Assembly (NCBI GenBank): GCA_020466095.1
Contig: CM035806.1
Coordinates: forward strand, 116,454,246-116,518,245
DNA length: 64,000 nucleotides
Reading direction: 5' to 3'
Source: Chlorops oryzae
Lineage: Eukaryota > Arthropoda > Insecta > Diptera > Chloropidae
Shown: positions 1-10,534 of the stretch, in pieces
Position numbering within the stretch: the first letter of the stretch is position 1
Layout: the number at the start of each line of letters is the position of its first letter
Notes under the pieces: generated by a model
Seen by the model: the letters and a program-made list of their open reading frames with translations, nothing else
The model's database searches: none
Told to the model about the DNA's origin: nothing
Made by a program: the position numbers and the translations under genes

Positions 1-1682
1 TTGGAAGAAGAGAACGATGTTTTTGTAGACAACCAACGGCGAGGTAGAGGCAGGCCAAGAATTGAACGAACGGGAGGTATAGGTCGACCGAGAAAAATTT
101 TCAATATCGTTAATGCGATGATAAACGTAGCCGAGGTTGTAGTTCCTAAAAATGTTAAAGAAGCGCAGGAATCAGATTTCCATGTTGAATGGCAAGATGC
201 TATGCAGAATGAATATGATTTATTAGTACAGAATCAAACGTGGACTTTGACTGATTTGCGTAAGGGCCAAAAGGCCATTGGCTGCAGGTGGGTGTACAGT
301 GTGAAAGGTGACAGAGCTGGTACAGTAGAAAGATTTAAAGCACGGCTAGTGGCAAAGGGCTGTAGCCAACGTTTCGGGTTCGATTATTTTGAAACTTTCT
401 CACCGGTTATCCGTCATGAAAATATTCGTTTTTTGTTTGGCATGGCAGCGGAATTTGAATTGTACCTTCATCACATGGACGTTCGTACTGCTTACCTTAA
501 TAGTGAATTGGAGGAAGTCGTTTACATGGAACAACCGGAGCCATTCAAAGTTAGGAATAGTTCTCATTAGGTTTTAAGACTAAACAAAGCGATTTATGGG
601 TTAAAACAGTCTGGCAGAGCATGGAACAGAAAACTCAATCAAGTCTTAAGAGAAATGGGTTTTCAGCAGTGCAGCAGCGAACCTTGTCTGTACAAAAATC
701 ATAATTCTGGAGGATTGAACTTTATAGCCTTTTATGTCGACGATATTTTGATAGCCAGCAAATGCAAAAGTGAGTTGACGAAAATTAAGGATTCGATCGC
801 TAAGATTTTTGATGTGGTAGACAAAGGATCAGTTAAACAGTTTTTGGGATTCGAAATCGACAGGGACGGTGAAATTGGTGCTATTTCAGTTGGGCAGTCG
901 AGATATATAAAAGAAGTTTGCAAAGCTATGGCATGACCGACTGTCGAACAGCCTCGACCCCTTTAGACTCGGGATTTGTTGTTGATGACAAAATTGATGA
1001 AGGCAGAGCTGTGGATGCAACTGAGTACCAATCGCTCATAGGCGCACTATTATACTTAGCAACGTGCACACGTCCTGATATTTTGTTTAGTGTATGCAAA
1101 TTGTCGCAGCGAAACAGAAACCCCCAAGTAGAGCATTTAGCTGGTGCAAAGCATATTTTAAGATACTTGGCATGTACGGCTGATAAAAAATTACTCTATA
1201 GTAAATGTGGAAATGGAATTGTAGGGTATGTTGACTCAGACTGGGCAGGTGATGCTTCTGATAGGCGTTCATTTAGCGGTTATACTTATTCTTTTGCCGG
1301 AAGTGTTTTTTCGTGGTGCTCAAGAAAACAGGCTACTGTTTCACTTAGCAGCACTGAGGCAGAATACGTTGCTTTAACGGAGGCAGCTAAGGAGGCTGTA
1401 TATTTAAGAAAGTTATTGGTAGATGTAAGCATTTTTGAAAATATTGGTCCAATTTTATTGTTTAATGACAATATAAGCTCGCAAAATTTGGCCAAAAATA
1501 ATATGTATCATAACAGAACCAAGCATATAGCTATAAAACAGCATTATATAAGAGAAACTCTGGAAAATAAAGAGATAGAATTAAGATATGTGTCCACAGA
1601 AAATATGGTTGCCGATGGACTTACAAAAATTTTACAGAAAAAGAAACAATTGAAATTTGTTGAGATGTTAGGCTTACGCTAA
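1..1682 (+). pseudogene. Ty1/copia-type pol remnant (RT and RNase H), 5' end outside window
   Basis: Reverse transcriptase and RNase H end of a copia-type polyprotein; the window opens inside it, so the apparent TTG start is not real. Frame 1 shows the copia RT opening (ERFKARLVAKG, then FSPVIRHENIRFL, then VRTAYLNSEL) and the catalytic YVDDILIA near 735-760. RNase H follows with DSDWAGD near 1233 and SLSSTEAEYVAL near 1343. Two lesions are visible: an in-frame TAG at 568-570, after which homology resumes at once (LNKAIYGLKQSGRAWN), and a frameshift near 930 moving the reading from frame 1 to frame 3 (DCRTASTPLD continues). The polyprotein ends at TAA 1680-1682. The order RT then RNase H with no integrase after it is the copia arrangement, unlike the gypsy elements further on. 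It cannot be active as it stands. Confidence 0.93.
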
Positions 1683-1794
1683 GTTTTTTAAATGAGTTTG
1701 TATATTAATATCATAAGTTTTTCTATAATTTATTTTTATGAAACATGAAATGTAAATTTTTCTGTTTGTATATACGATTCGTGTTGTGGGGTGG

Positions 1795-1925
1795 TGTTGA
1801 AAAAGTATTTTAGTTGACACGGCAACCCGAATCCTTTTATAACTCTTTTTGCTTATTCCCTTTTGTACTATAATTAGTCTTCAATAAACGTTCAGACGAA
1901 ACACATCGGGTGTTTTAATTGCGAT
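1795..1925 (+). repeat. possible 3' LTR start of the copia-type element
   Basis: A G-rich run ending near 1794 (GTGTTGTGGGGTGGTG) looks like a polypurine-type tract, and the next bases TGTTGAAAAAG look like a TG-start LTR. A TATA-like TTTTATAA near 1834 and AATAAA at 1882-1887 follow in the spacing expected of an LTR promoter and poly(A) signal. The right boundary cannot be fixed because no partner LTR is in the window. It might be only 3' UTR. Confidence 0.35.
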
Positions 1926-1935
1926 CCTAAAAATA

Positions 1936-2265
1936 AATTTAATCGTTCAATAACATAAATATTTTTTACGTTGCTTCAAAACGATTGTGAATGAGAAAAA
2001 AACTTTTCCGTTTCTTATAAGCTTTTATTTTCAATTAATAGTTTTTAATTTATTTCGTTAAGGGAAAAATTATACGTATAGTGGTATACTGGTGATACAA
2101 TTCTATTGATATCATTAACAGCGCTGCTGAGCACGGTGGTTATTAGGTAACGTATGAACAATTTATCGAAAATTAAATGTTATAAGCGACGAGAAAAAAT
2201 TTTTCTCATTCATAATTGTTATAAGGCAACGTAAAAAATATTTATCGAACGATTAAAATTATGAG
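1936..2265. repeat. AT-rich imperfect inverted repeat, arms about 100 bp
   Basis: The left arm, about 1936-2041, is matched in reverse complement by about 2164-2265. Shared segments include AATATTTTTTACGTTGC and GAATGAGAAAAA. The loop is about 120 bp. Around 2191-2207 lies a perfect palindrome, GAGAAAAAATTTTTCTC. The same words recur at 38600-38690 inside a hAT-like element, so this may be a relative that lost its termini. No target duplication was found. Confidence 0.55.
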
Positions 2266-2649
2266 CAACGGAAAAAATTTTTTTTCTTCAATAACTGTTA
2301 AAGAATGAAATACCTACATTTTCAGTGTTTGAAATTGTTACAATGAATTCTTTTTAATACAAACTTTAATAGTTATAGTCCCATTTTTTCCCTTATTTCT
2401 TATAACTGTTATGTCTCTGAAAAATAATAATTATAAACTTTCACTTATTTACTTTTGTTAAACCTGTACATCAACATTCGTTCGACAAGGACCGACCATT
2501 CATCTCTTATTTTCTATAGCAAGTTCGCTACAAACATTTTCGCTTCAGCAATCCGCTTGAAACGCTGTCGCATATTAGTTCACATGAACGCAGAAAATAA
2601 TTTCTGTTCAATAAATGCTTCCAAAACGAAGTCAAATCTTCTAAGCAAA
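2266..2649. other. AT-rich spacer, nothing recognised
   Basis: AT-rich sequence with no ORF that resembles a known protein and no repeat termini. A 96-codon open frame at 2455-2745 runs into the neighbouring repeat and has no family features. Confidence 0.5.
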
Positions 2650-4155
2650 ACAAACATTGATATTTGGTGTACTGGTAAACTACGAAAAGGGACATATCCT
2701 GGAAAAAAATGGACGCCGCCCTCCGTGAGCCACGCCCACAAATAAGCCCACAAATAAGGGCTTATCGTAACTTGTGAAGTAAAAGGCGTAGAAGCTTCAA
2801 ATTCGCAACATACAGTTGCGGTTAAATTAATAGCACCGACACTTTTCGTTGTTTAAAATCCGTTTATTTTCTGTTTCATTTTATTTTTATGAAATTCAAA
2901 AATTTCATTGAGTTTTAGCCAGGTTATCTTTCAAATCAAAATATAAAAAATTTGATTTCTGCCAGTTTATTTCACAAAAAAATTGAAAAATCATGTTTTT
3001 TCTACGTTAAAAAAAATAGCACTTTCAGTACAAATTTAGAGCGCTTTTTATCATTTAAAATATGGGAAAAACACCAGGAGTAAAAATTTCGCAGGGTTCT
3101 TAATTATGAGCTGTGTATAATACTTCAAACTCTGTAAAAAGTACAACATTTAAAATATTGCACACCTGTATAAAAATTTTCAGACCAAACAAAATTTGTT
3201 AGCATTTTTTAAAGAAGAATTAATGGAAAATCATAGAAAAATTGTAAACTAATTTTGTTTGGTCTGAAAATTTTTATACAGGTGTGCAATATTTTAATTG
3301 TTGTACTTTTTACAAAGTTTGAAGTATTATACACAGCTCATAATTAAGAACCCTGCGAAATTTTTACTCCTGGTGTTTTTCCCATATTTTAAATGATAAA
3401 AAGCGCTCTAAATTTGTACTGAAAGTGCTATTTTTTTAACGTAGAAAAAACATGATTTTTAAATTTTTTTGTGAAATAAACTGGCAGAAATAAAATTTTT
3501 TATATTTTGATTTGAAAGATAACCTGGTTAAAACTCAATGAAATTTTTGAAGTTCATAAAAATAAAATGAAACAGAAAATAAACGGATTTCAAACAACGA
3601 AAAGTGTCGGTGCTATTATTTTCACCGCAGCTGTAGGTTGACAAAGACGAATGAAAGGTGTAGGAAAAAATTTTATGAGGCACGCCCACAAATGGAGATT
3701 TTTCGTAACTTCCGAAGTAAAAAGCGTAGAAGCTTCAAATTCGCAACATAGGTTGACCAAGGCGAATGAAAGGTGTAGGAAAAAGTTGTATGTGGCTCGC
3801 CCACTGCCACGCACACAAATGAAGATTTTTCGTAACTTCCGAGGTAAAAGGCGTAGAAGCTTCAAAATCGCAACATAGGTTGAAAAAGGCAAATGAAAGG
3901 TGAAGGAACAAAAATTTATGTAGCCCGCCCACTGCCACGCCCACAAATAGAGAATTTTCGTAACTTCCGAAGTAAAAGGCACAGAAGCTTCAAATTCGCA
4001 ACATAGGTTCACCAAGGCGAATGGAAGGTGTAGGAAAAAATTTTATGTGGCCCGCCCACTTCCACGCCCATAAATAGAGAAGCAAAACATAGTGCGCTCA
4101 TAACGTCGGGACGCTGGGTATTTCAAAGTCGGGCTTGACAGACTTTAGCTTTGTT
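2650..4155 (+). repeat. GTCC-rich dispersed repeat family, copy 1 (5'-truncated, with about 128-bp subunits)
   Basis: Starts with the ATTGATATTTGGTGTACTGG block, which also occurs at about 26060 and 44385, and ends with a TCGGGCTTGAC...CTTTAGCTTT tail like that at 44920-44945. After the nested MITE is removed, the body is a tandem array. The word GAAGCTTC recurs at 3729, 3856 and 3984, a 127-128 bp period, and each unit also carries CCACGCCCAC(A/T)AA, TTTTCGTAACTTC and GAATGAAAGGTG. The head found in other copies (CAGCGTAAGCAGGGTAT, then a GTCTGTCCGTCC run) is missing here. No protein is encoded. Similar word sets mark dispersed repeats in drosophilids, from memory; no family name is claimed. 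Confidence 0.75.
2813..3634. mobile_element. 822-bp palindromic Tc1/mariner-like MITE with TA duplication
   Basis: Termini are CAGTTGCGGTTAAATTAATA on the left and, in reverse complement, CAGCTGCGGTGAAAATAATA on the right. The two arms, about 385 bp each (to about 3199 and from about 3247), are near-perfect inverted copies around a loop of about 50 bp. TA flanks both ends (2811-2812 and 3635-3636). Excising the element with one TA restores the word CGCAACATAGGTTGAC, which is present intact in the neighbouring 128-bp unit at about 3742-3760. TA targets and CAGT termini point to the Tc1/mariner superfamily. It encodes nothing, so it would need a transposase in trans. Confidence 0.88.
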
Positions 4156-4674
4156 AGTTGTTTTATCATGGTTTGGGGACAAAGTGTTTGAATTGAAAAT
4201 TTTCAAATAAACAATAAATTGTATTTTATTATAAAAATTATTTCTTACCGATGATGAACGATTGAAAAATTAAGTTGTAGAATTTTTTGAATATCTCACT
4301 TTTCAATCGCCCTGAATAAGAGAATTCGTTTCAGTCTCAGAGAAATTTTGTAAATGCATGAATATAATATTCAGAATGATACAGTTATTAGCTTGCAGAA
4401 TTTGAATCATGTGAAAAGGCTTTTGATAATTGCCTTTCCATTAATGGAATTTCAGTCTCTCCATCCATAAAGTAAAGCATTCTTCGGCGTTTTGCATACA
4501 AGTGTTTGTATGTATTTATCAATTTTGGTTTGATTATCCTTTTTCAAACGGTAAAGAAAATTGAATGCAAAAGTCAGTTAGCTAACGATTTGAAAAAGGT
4601 AGGACGTGTGGTATTTATTTTTTCGAACGATTTCTTTGTAATAAGCAATTTTTGTAGAATTTTGACAATTCGAA

Positions 4675-7600
4675 ATGGAAAGCAATCGATATAAGTGCGC
4701 TGTACCCAATTGCGGTATATCATCGAGAGACTTAAAATATTTTAGAATTCCACAAAGCGATGTCGAAGCTTGGTGTTACAATTTACAAATGGATGCGAGC
4801 TTAATTAAGAGCAACACCAAGATTTGTAGCCGCCACTTTTTGCAAAGTGAAATTGGCTCAAAGAAGCTTAAAGTCGGGGCCAGGTCCACCCTTCAATTGG
4901 GTATGTGTTAAGAGTATTCACTTTCTCAAATGTTATGCTTACGTAGATGCATGTTTGTTTGTCAATGTTTAATTTTATGTTACAACGATACCAAGCCAGT
5001 TCGAACTACAGTGTGAAACAAAAACGTGTTCGTTTAAAAACCTAAGGTTAGTATTGCCTAGAGTCTAGAGAGATTTCGATTTTACATGGCCACAATTTTA
5101 AAGGAATAAAATTAGAACTTAGTTGTGTTTTGGATGTGCTTAATGTGTTCTTGTTGATTAAACTTTTCATATTGAGAGTTAAAAAGCCTGTTGATATACA
5201 TATTTACATAGATCATGTGACCGTACGAAACTCCGAACTCCTGAATGCAAGACAACGAAGTGACAGGAAGTGTGTGATGCCGAATTGCATGACGACCTCC
5301 CCTCTATCTACCCTTTTTGCTTTTTCCAAGGACCCGGAAAAGGCCAAGGTTTGGGCGAAAAACTGTAGGTTAAATGCGGGTAATATATGTATGAAAAATG
5401 TTTTCGTTTGTGCCAAGCACTTCGAAGATCATATGATAGGATCTGAAAGACTTTTGTCGAACGCCATTCCTCATTGGGAACTGTCAGTGAATGAAACTCC
5501 AGTTGAAAGCGACCCTCAACCGAATAACGCACCGGAAAGAGATACAACGTGTAGATCATGCTTTAAGTTTTGCCAAAGTGCGGAGTATAATAAAAAAAAA
5601 ATTTCTTGAGGAACATTCGAAATGGTTAAAGATTAGAGAGGAACTTGAAAATCGAGTGCAAAGTTTATCTAAAAAAGTCCAAAGTGTGGAAAAAGAATGC
5701 AATGAATGGAAAGCTCGTTTTATAGAGCATACCAAAATATGTACTTTTCCTGACGATGCTTTAGAAGATAATGCACAAGTATTCTCAAAAGTTATAACCT
5801 CAAAACAATCAAGCCATTATACTGATGCGCAGAAGCAAATGCTGCTGAATCTTTACTATGTTTCAAAAAAAGCATTCAACTTTATGCGCCAAGACTTGGG
5901 ATTTAATTTTCCTTCTCAAATTACACTATATAGATGGAGTCCGATAAGATTTTTCTTCCTGGAATTAATCAGCAAGTAAGCAAGAATTTAGAAGGCCTTA
6001 TCCAGAACATTTCTGAAATCGATAAAAACTGCGTCCTTGTATTGGATGAAATATTGTGTAGAAAGGAACTAGAGTGGAATGAAGTCATTGATCAAGTCGA
6101 TGGCTTTACAGACTACGGCAATGGCGAAAGAACGAAAGAGATCGCTTCGAAGTGCTTGGTAATACTCATTAAAGGTATTTTAACGCCATATAAATTTATT
6201 CTCATTATAAACTTCTCCGCTAACTTACATGGAGAAAAGCTGGCAATAATATTAATGCAAAATCTGTCAATAATTTTTGATAAAGGTTTTGTTGTACGTG
6301 GTGTAGTAGCCGATCAAGGCAGTAATAATAACAAAGCATTTAATCTTTTGAAAAAACACTCTGCTGATAATTATTTTATGTTTCTTGAAGAGCATAAAAT
6401 ATACATTCTAGAGGACTACTGTCATTTGATCAAAAGTGTGCGAAATACTTTAGTGAACCATGACATAATAACAGCTGATGGGGTAGCAAGCTGGAACATC
6501 ATACGCGAGTTTTATGAAATTGATTCACAAAATAGTATCAGGCTTGCGCCGAAACTAACAGAATCACATATTAATTTGAAATTATTTGAAAAAATGCGAG
6601 TTTAGCTGGCTGTTCAAGTATTTAGTAATACAGTTGCAGCAGGAGTTCGGTTTTGCTGCAATTCGAATTTGTTTAAAAAGATAGAAAATATCAGAATGGC
6701 TGAAGCAACTGAAAAGTTTTTAAAGGCTATGAACGAATTATTCGATTTGTGCGACAGCAAGAAATTCAATTCAATTAATTTGAATAAACATCCAATAACA
6801 CGAAATAACAATAAAATAGAGCTAATGACTAATTCCATTGCCTATTTGGAACATTTAGTAGTTCCAAATAGTAAAATTCTATGCATTAGCGGTATTATAA
6901 GGACGATGAAAGCTATTATTTCTTTATCTCAAGATTTACTTGAAAATCCTGCGATATCATTTGTCCTTCCAGGCAGGTTGAACCAAGATTGCATTGAAAA
7001 TCTTTTTTCAGCAATGCGTTCAAAGTTGGGAAATAATACACACCCTTCCGGGCGTGAGATACAATATCAATGAAAATAATTCGACATAAATATGTTAAGG
7101 GAAAAAATTGTGCTGATGATAACGAGGAAGAGGATGTCCTTAATTTAAATTGGGACATCCAACCCCAAATCACTTCACAAGATAATATTGTTATTAGCAA
7201 TGAAAATGACAACAGTTTAAACGAAACGCTTGCAAACCAAATTGTACTAAATAATGAGGCAGACAATGCAGCTGCAAGATATTTCAGTGGCTATGTTATA
7301 CAAGGTCGACCATTCGAAAAAATTAATTGTGACCGGTGCAGAGAAGACCTAAAAAAAATTGAATGTAGCGAGTTAGTTACCTCTGAGGCATTTATTTGGG
7401 GAAAAAACTTCAGCGACGAAGATTTGTTGTTAAAAAATCCAAGTGACAATTTTTTCGACGCGTGTAAAATTCATTTATATATTTTTAAGTCGTTATTTTT
7501 CAAGCATTGCGAAGAACCAGACATTTTGAAAAATCTGATAGGTGCTTGTATTGAAGCAACTCCAGAATGGTTTGAAGAATCTAATAGTTGTTACTACCAT

Positions 7601-7783
7601 CGCGTCGAAATACTTCAACGCTTAGTAAAAATTCTTATTACAGGTGTTTCAAAACATGATCCAAATATAAAGAAATTGAAAATATTAAAAAATAAATCAT
7701 TTCAGTTATGTATTTATCTAACTTCATTTCTAAATTTGATAAACATATACATATGTATTGGATTATTTATTTCAAAATTATAA
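4675..7783 (+). pseudogene. P-element-like transposase with two THAP domains, inactivated
   Basis: The first THAP zinc finger starts at ATG 4675 (CAVPNCG ... ICSRHF) and runs to a GTATGT donor-like site at 4901. A second THAP (CVMPNCM ... VCAKHFEDH) lies at about 5260-5480 behind an acceptor-like TTTACATAG near 5209. Next come a coiled coil at about 5595-5720 and the P-type RNase H/GTPase core (VLVLDEI near 6035, VVADQGSNN near 6310, DYCHLIKSVRN near 6416). The C-terminal part (AARYFSGYVIQ) runs to 7783. Lesions: frameshifts near 5590 (in an A run), 5950 and 7070, and an in-frame TAG at 6603-6605. Drosophila P transposase has one THAP domain, so the duplication is unusual. Terminal repeats were not found. 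Confidence 0.9.
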
Positions 7784-8902
7784 GTCTGTGATAGCTATTT
7801 GAATCATTTATTATAAATAAAAAGTGTTTTTTTTTTACTTTTGGCTTTTTCCACTTTACCTCTTGTGTTTTGATACATACAATATATATTCCGCATATTT
7901 CACTTAAGTATTGTAAAAGTCGAACATGCCGACAATTTTCATGTTACTCCTACATAGAAAATCAACCTACATAAACAACAAGCATTTTATGCTCATCAAT
8001 GAGGATCAAACGCTTCGGCTACATAAGCAATCGAAGCAGAAAATGAATTTTCAATGTTCTGGTCGCCAAAGACTTGCAAGCACACATCAAAAACACAAAA
8101 TCTGATTTGGCCTTTAAAATCAATAAGTGTGAAGAAACCGAATTAAATGGAATGAGTAAAAACGAGAGGTCCGATTTTATTATTTTTGACTTTCGCTTTT
8201 TTGATTTTTTGCAAAAATCCAAAAATTCGCGATCTTCACGCATTTTTTCAAATCAATGCGTGCGAACAGTTAGGCAATAGAAACTCTATTTGCGGGAAAG
8301 AGAGGTTCGATCTTTGTTGAAATTTTTTTCAAAAATCTCGTTTGTGTTCTTTCGACTGTTTTGTTTTGGTCGAACTTGTTTTTGCTCGGTCGAACTTTAC
8401 CTATACAACCCGAATCCAACCAAGGCGCTAATCGTTCATCATGAAAAATTTCCCTTGAAGCGCCATTATGAATATGGGAACTCTTTAGATTGTATACTCT
8501 TTGGAAGTCGTGCCAAGTAGAACCGGTAATATACCAACTGATGTCAAAAGAGGGCGCAGCGAGTAAGTTAAAGCCAATCATAAACGTTTCATCTACTTGA
8601 GTGAATTTGTTAAAGCTTTTTCATTATTTAAGAGAAAACATTATCTATTAAGAGTTCATCTCATCAAAGATTTTCTAATTTAATTCCTATGAGCGAGTAA
8701 TTTGGATTTAATGAAACTGTTGGAGAAAATAAGAAAAATATTTGCGAATCTTCTCAAATAAACTAAACGTAGTATAGCGCGAACCGTGCATGACGTTTGA
8801 TTGTGAAAGTCAGGCGGTGTGTGCTTCTAAAATATTTTTGAAATCATTGAAAGAAATAATAACAAACTTTATTTTTATAGCTGTTCTTTATAAGTTTAAG
8901 AG
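7784..8902. other. 3' flank of the P-like element and 5' leader of the next gypsy element
   Basis: AATAAA at 7816-7821 is a plausible poly(A) signal for the P-like gene. The rest is AT-rich without a supported gene. The gypsy leader and 5' LTR should lie on the right side, but no primer-binding site or LTR boundary could be recognised. Confidence 0.5.
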
Positions 8903-10534
8903 ATGTAGTTTAATGAAATCCTTGCACTCAATGTAACCGACCTTAGGGATAAACTGACTGAGCTGGGACTGAGCACAACAGGACGTAAGACGGACTTACA
9001 AAACCGACTCCGTGAACACTTCGGCATCCACGGCTCAGATGAAGAGAACGAGGATGAAATGTTGTCGGTGGCATCTTATAATGGTTCAGCTGCTGTTTTC
9101 ACACTTAAAGACATCCAAAAATCTATGACACCATTCAGTGGTACGGGCTACCCAAAAATAAACCAGTGGATCGAAGAATTCGAGGACAATGCATATGCAG
9201 TGAGGTGGAATGACCGCCATAAATTCATATACGCGAAGCAGTTATTGAGAGGAGCAGCAAAACTTTTCGTGAGAGGGCAAAAAAATATACGATCGTGGAG
9301 TACATTGAAGGAAGCGTTATCGAGAGTATTTGGCGAGAGACTATCAACGGCACAAGTGCACAAGACTTTGCGCAATCGTAAGAAGAAACCAAACGAATCT
9401 TGTCGCGAATACATATACACTTTGATCGAAATGAGTAAATCAATCAGCATCGACGACGAAAGCTTGATCGATTATTTTATTGAGGGATTGCCAGATTCAA
9501 GGGCAAATAAAAGTATTTTATACCAGGCGTGTACAGTGGAGGATCTGAAGGTGAAAATGCGAGTTTACGAGAAAATGCGAGGGTCCCTGCAGTCATCAAA
9601 CTCAGAGGCTCGACAATCTCAAGCGCGTTCATCAGCGACAGCAACTATTTCTGAGACCGCCCGTCAAGGTGATCAAAGAAAATGTTTCAAGTGCGTTGCG
9701 CAAGGGCATTTAGCACGTAATTGTGGAAGCGCGGAGGATAAATGTTTTAAATGCCAGAAGATTGGACATAAGTCTTATGAGTGTAAAGCTCATGTCAGCA
9801 AAACCGAGGCTAAACCGGACAGGCCGAAAATAAACATGCTGGAGAGCGGTTGTTCGTTGATTTTTAAAGATATCTGGTGCAAAGGAACGAGAATCTCAGC
9901 ATTAATAGACACCGGATGTCTTTTGTGTCTTATGCGGCGTGACGTACTTTTGCAAATCGGCCAATATGATATAGATCCAGATACCAGAATTCTATATGGC
10001 GTGAGTGGTGCGTCCATTCAGATTCAAGGGAAGTTCCAAACAACGATACAAGCCGACGACGAAGAAATCGACGTCGTTTTCCACGTGATTGACGAACGCG
10101 ACATTGACTATTATGACATTATTTTGGGCAACAGTATCCTAGACAAAGTGCATTTGGCGTTAGGGAAAAATAAAGCGACATTTATAAACATTGCTTTAGC
10201 GAGCGGAACAATTAGCCGGAGGAGAGACCAGCGTCCTTATGGGTACATTGACTCAACATCGAGCTCCGAAAATGAAACAGATGAACCAATACCGTACGAG
10301 AGGTACACTGCAAAAAGCGAAAATATTAAGGGAAAAAGAGTCGACCATAATGACAGCAAGAAATTGGAAGTCTTAAAAGAATTTGAAGTTCTATGTTTAG
10401 CGGAGGAAGAGCGGGATATAGAGACGAAACCTGATCTGAGACTTGATCACTTGGGGGAGAGTCAAAGAAAAGAAATCGTCAATATTGTCAGCCGATATAA
10501 TCCGAAACATGACTTTTTTCACCTGTCGAGATGA
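8903..10534 (+). pseudogene. Ty3/gypsy Gag-protease with N-terminal SAP domain
   Basis: Frame 2 is open from ATG 8903, except for a TAG as the second codon (8906-8908), down to TGA 10532-10534. The first 45 residues form a SAP-type helix-extension-helix (VTDLRDKLTELGLSTTGRKT, then DLQNRLREHFG), normally a DNA- or chromatin-binding fold. A capsid-like region follows at about 9130-9600, then two intact CCHC knuckles, CFKCVAQGHLARNC and CFKCQKIGHKSYEC (about 9681-9785). An aspartic protease with the motif LIDTGC (about 9902) comes last. If the TAG is real, translation could restart at ATG 9059, giving a 491-residue protein without SAP. A second reading frame opens at 10531 (ATGA overlap) and carries the start of RT. 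Confidence 0.85.
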
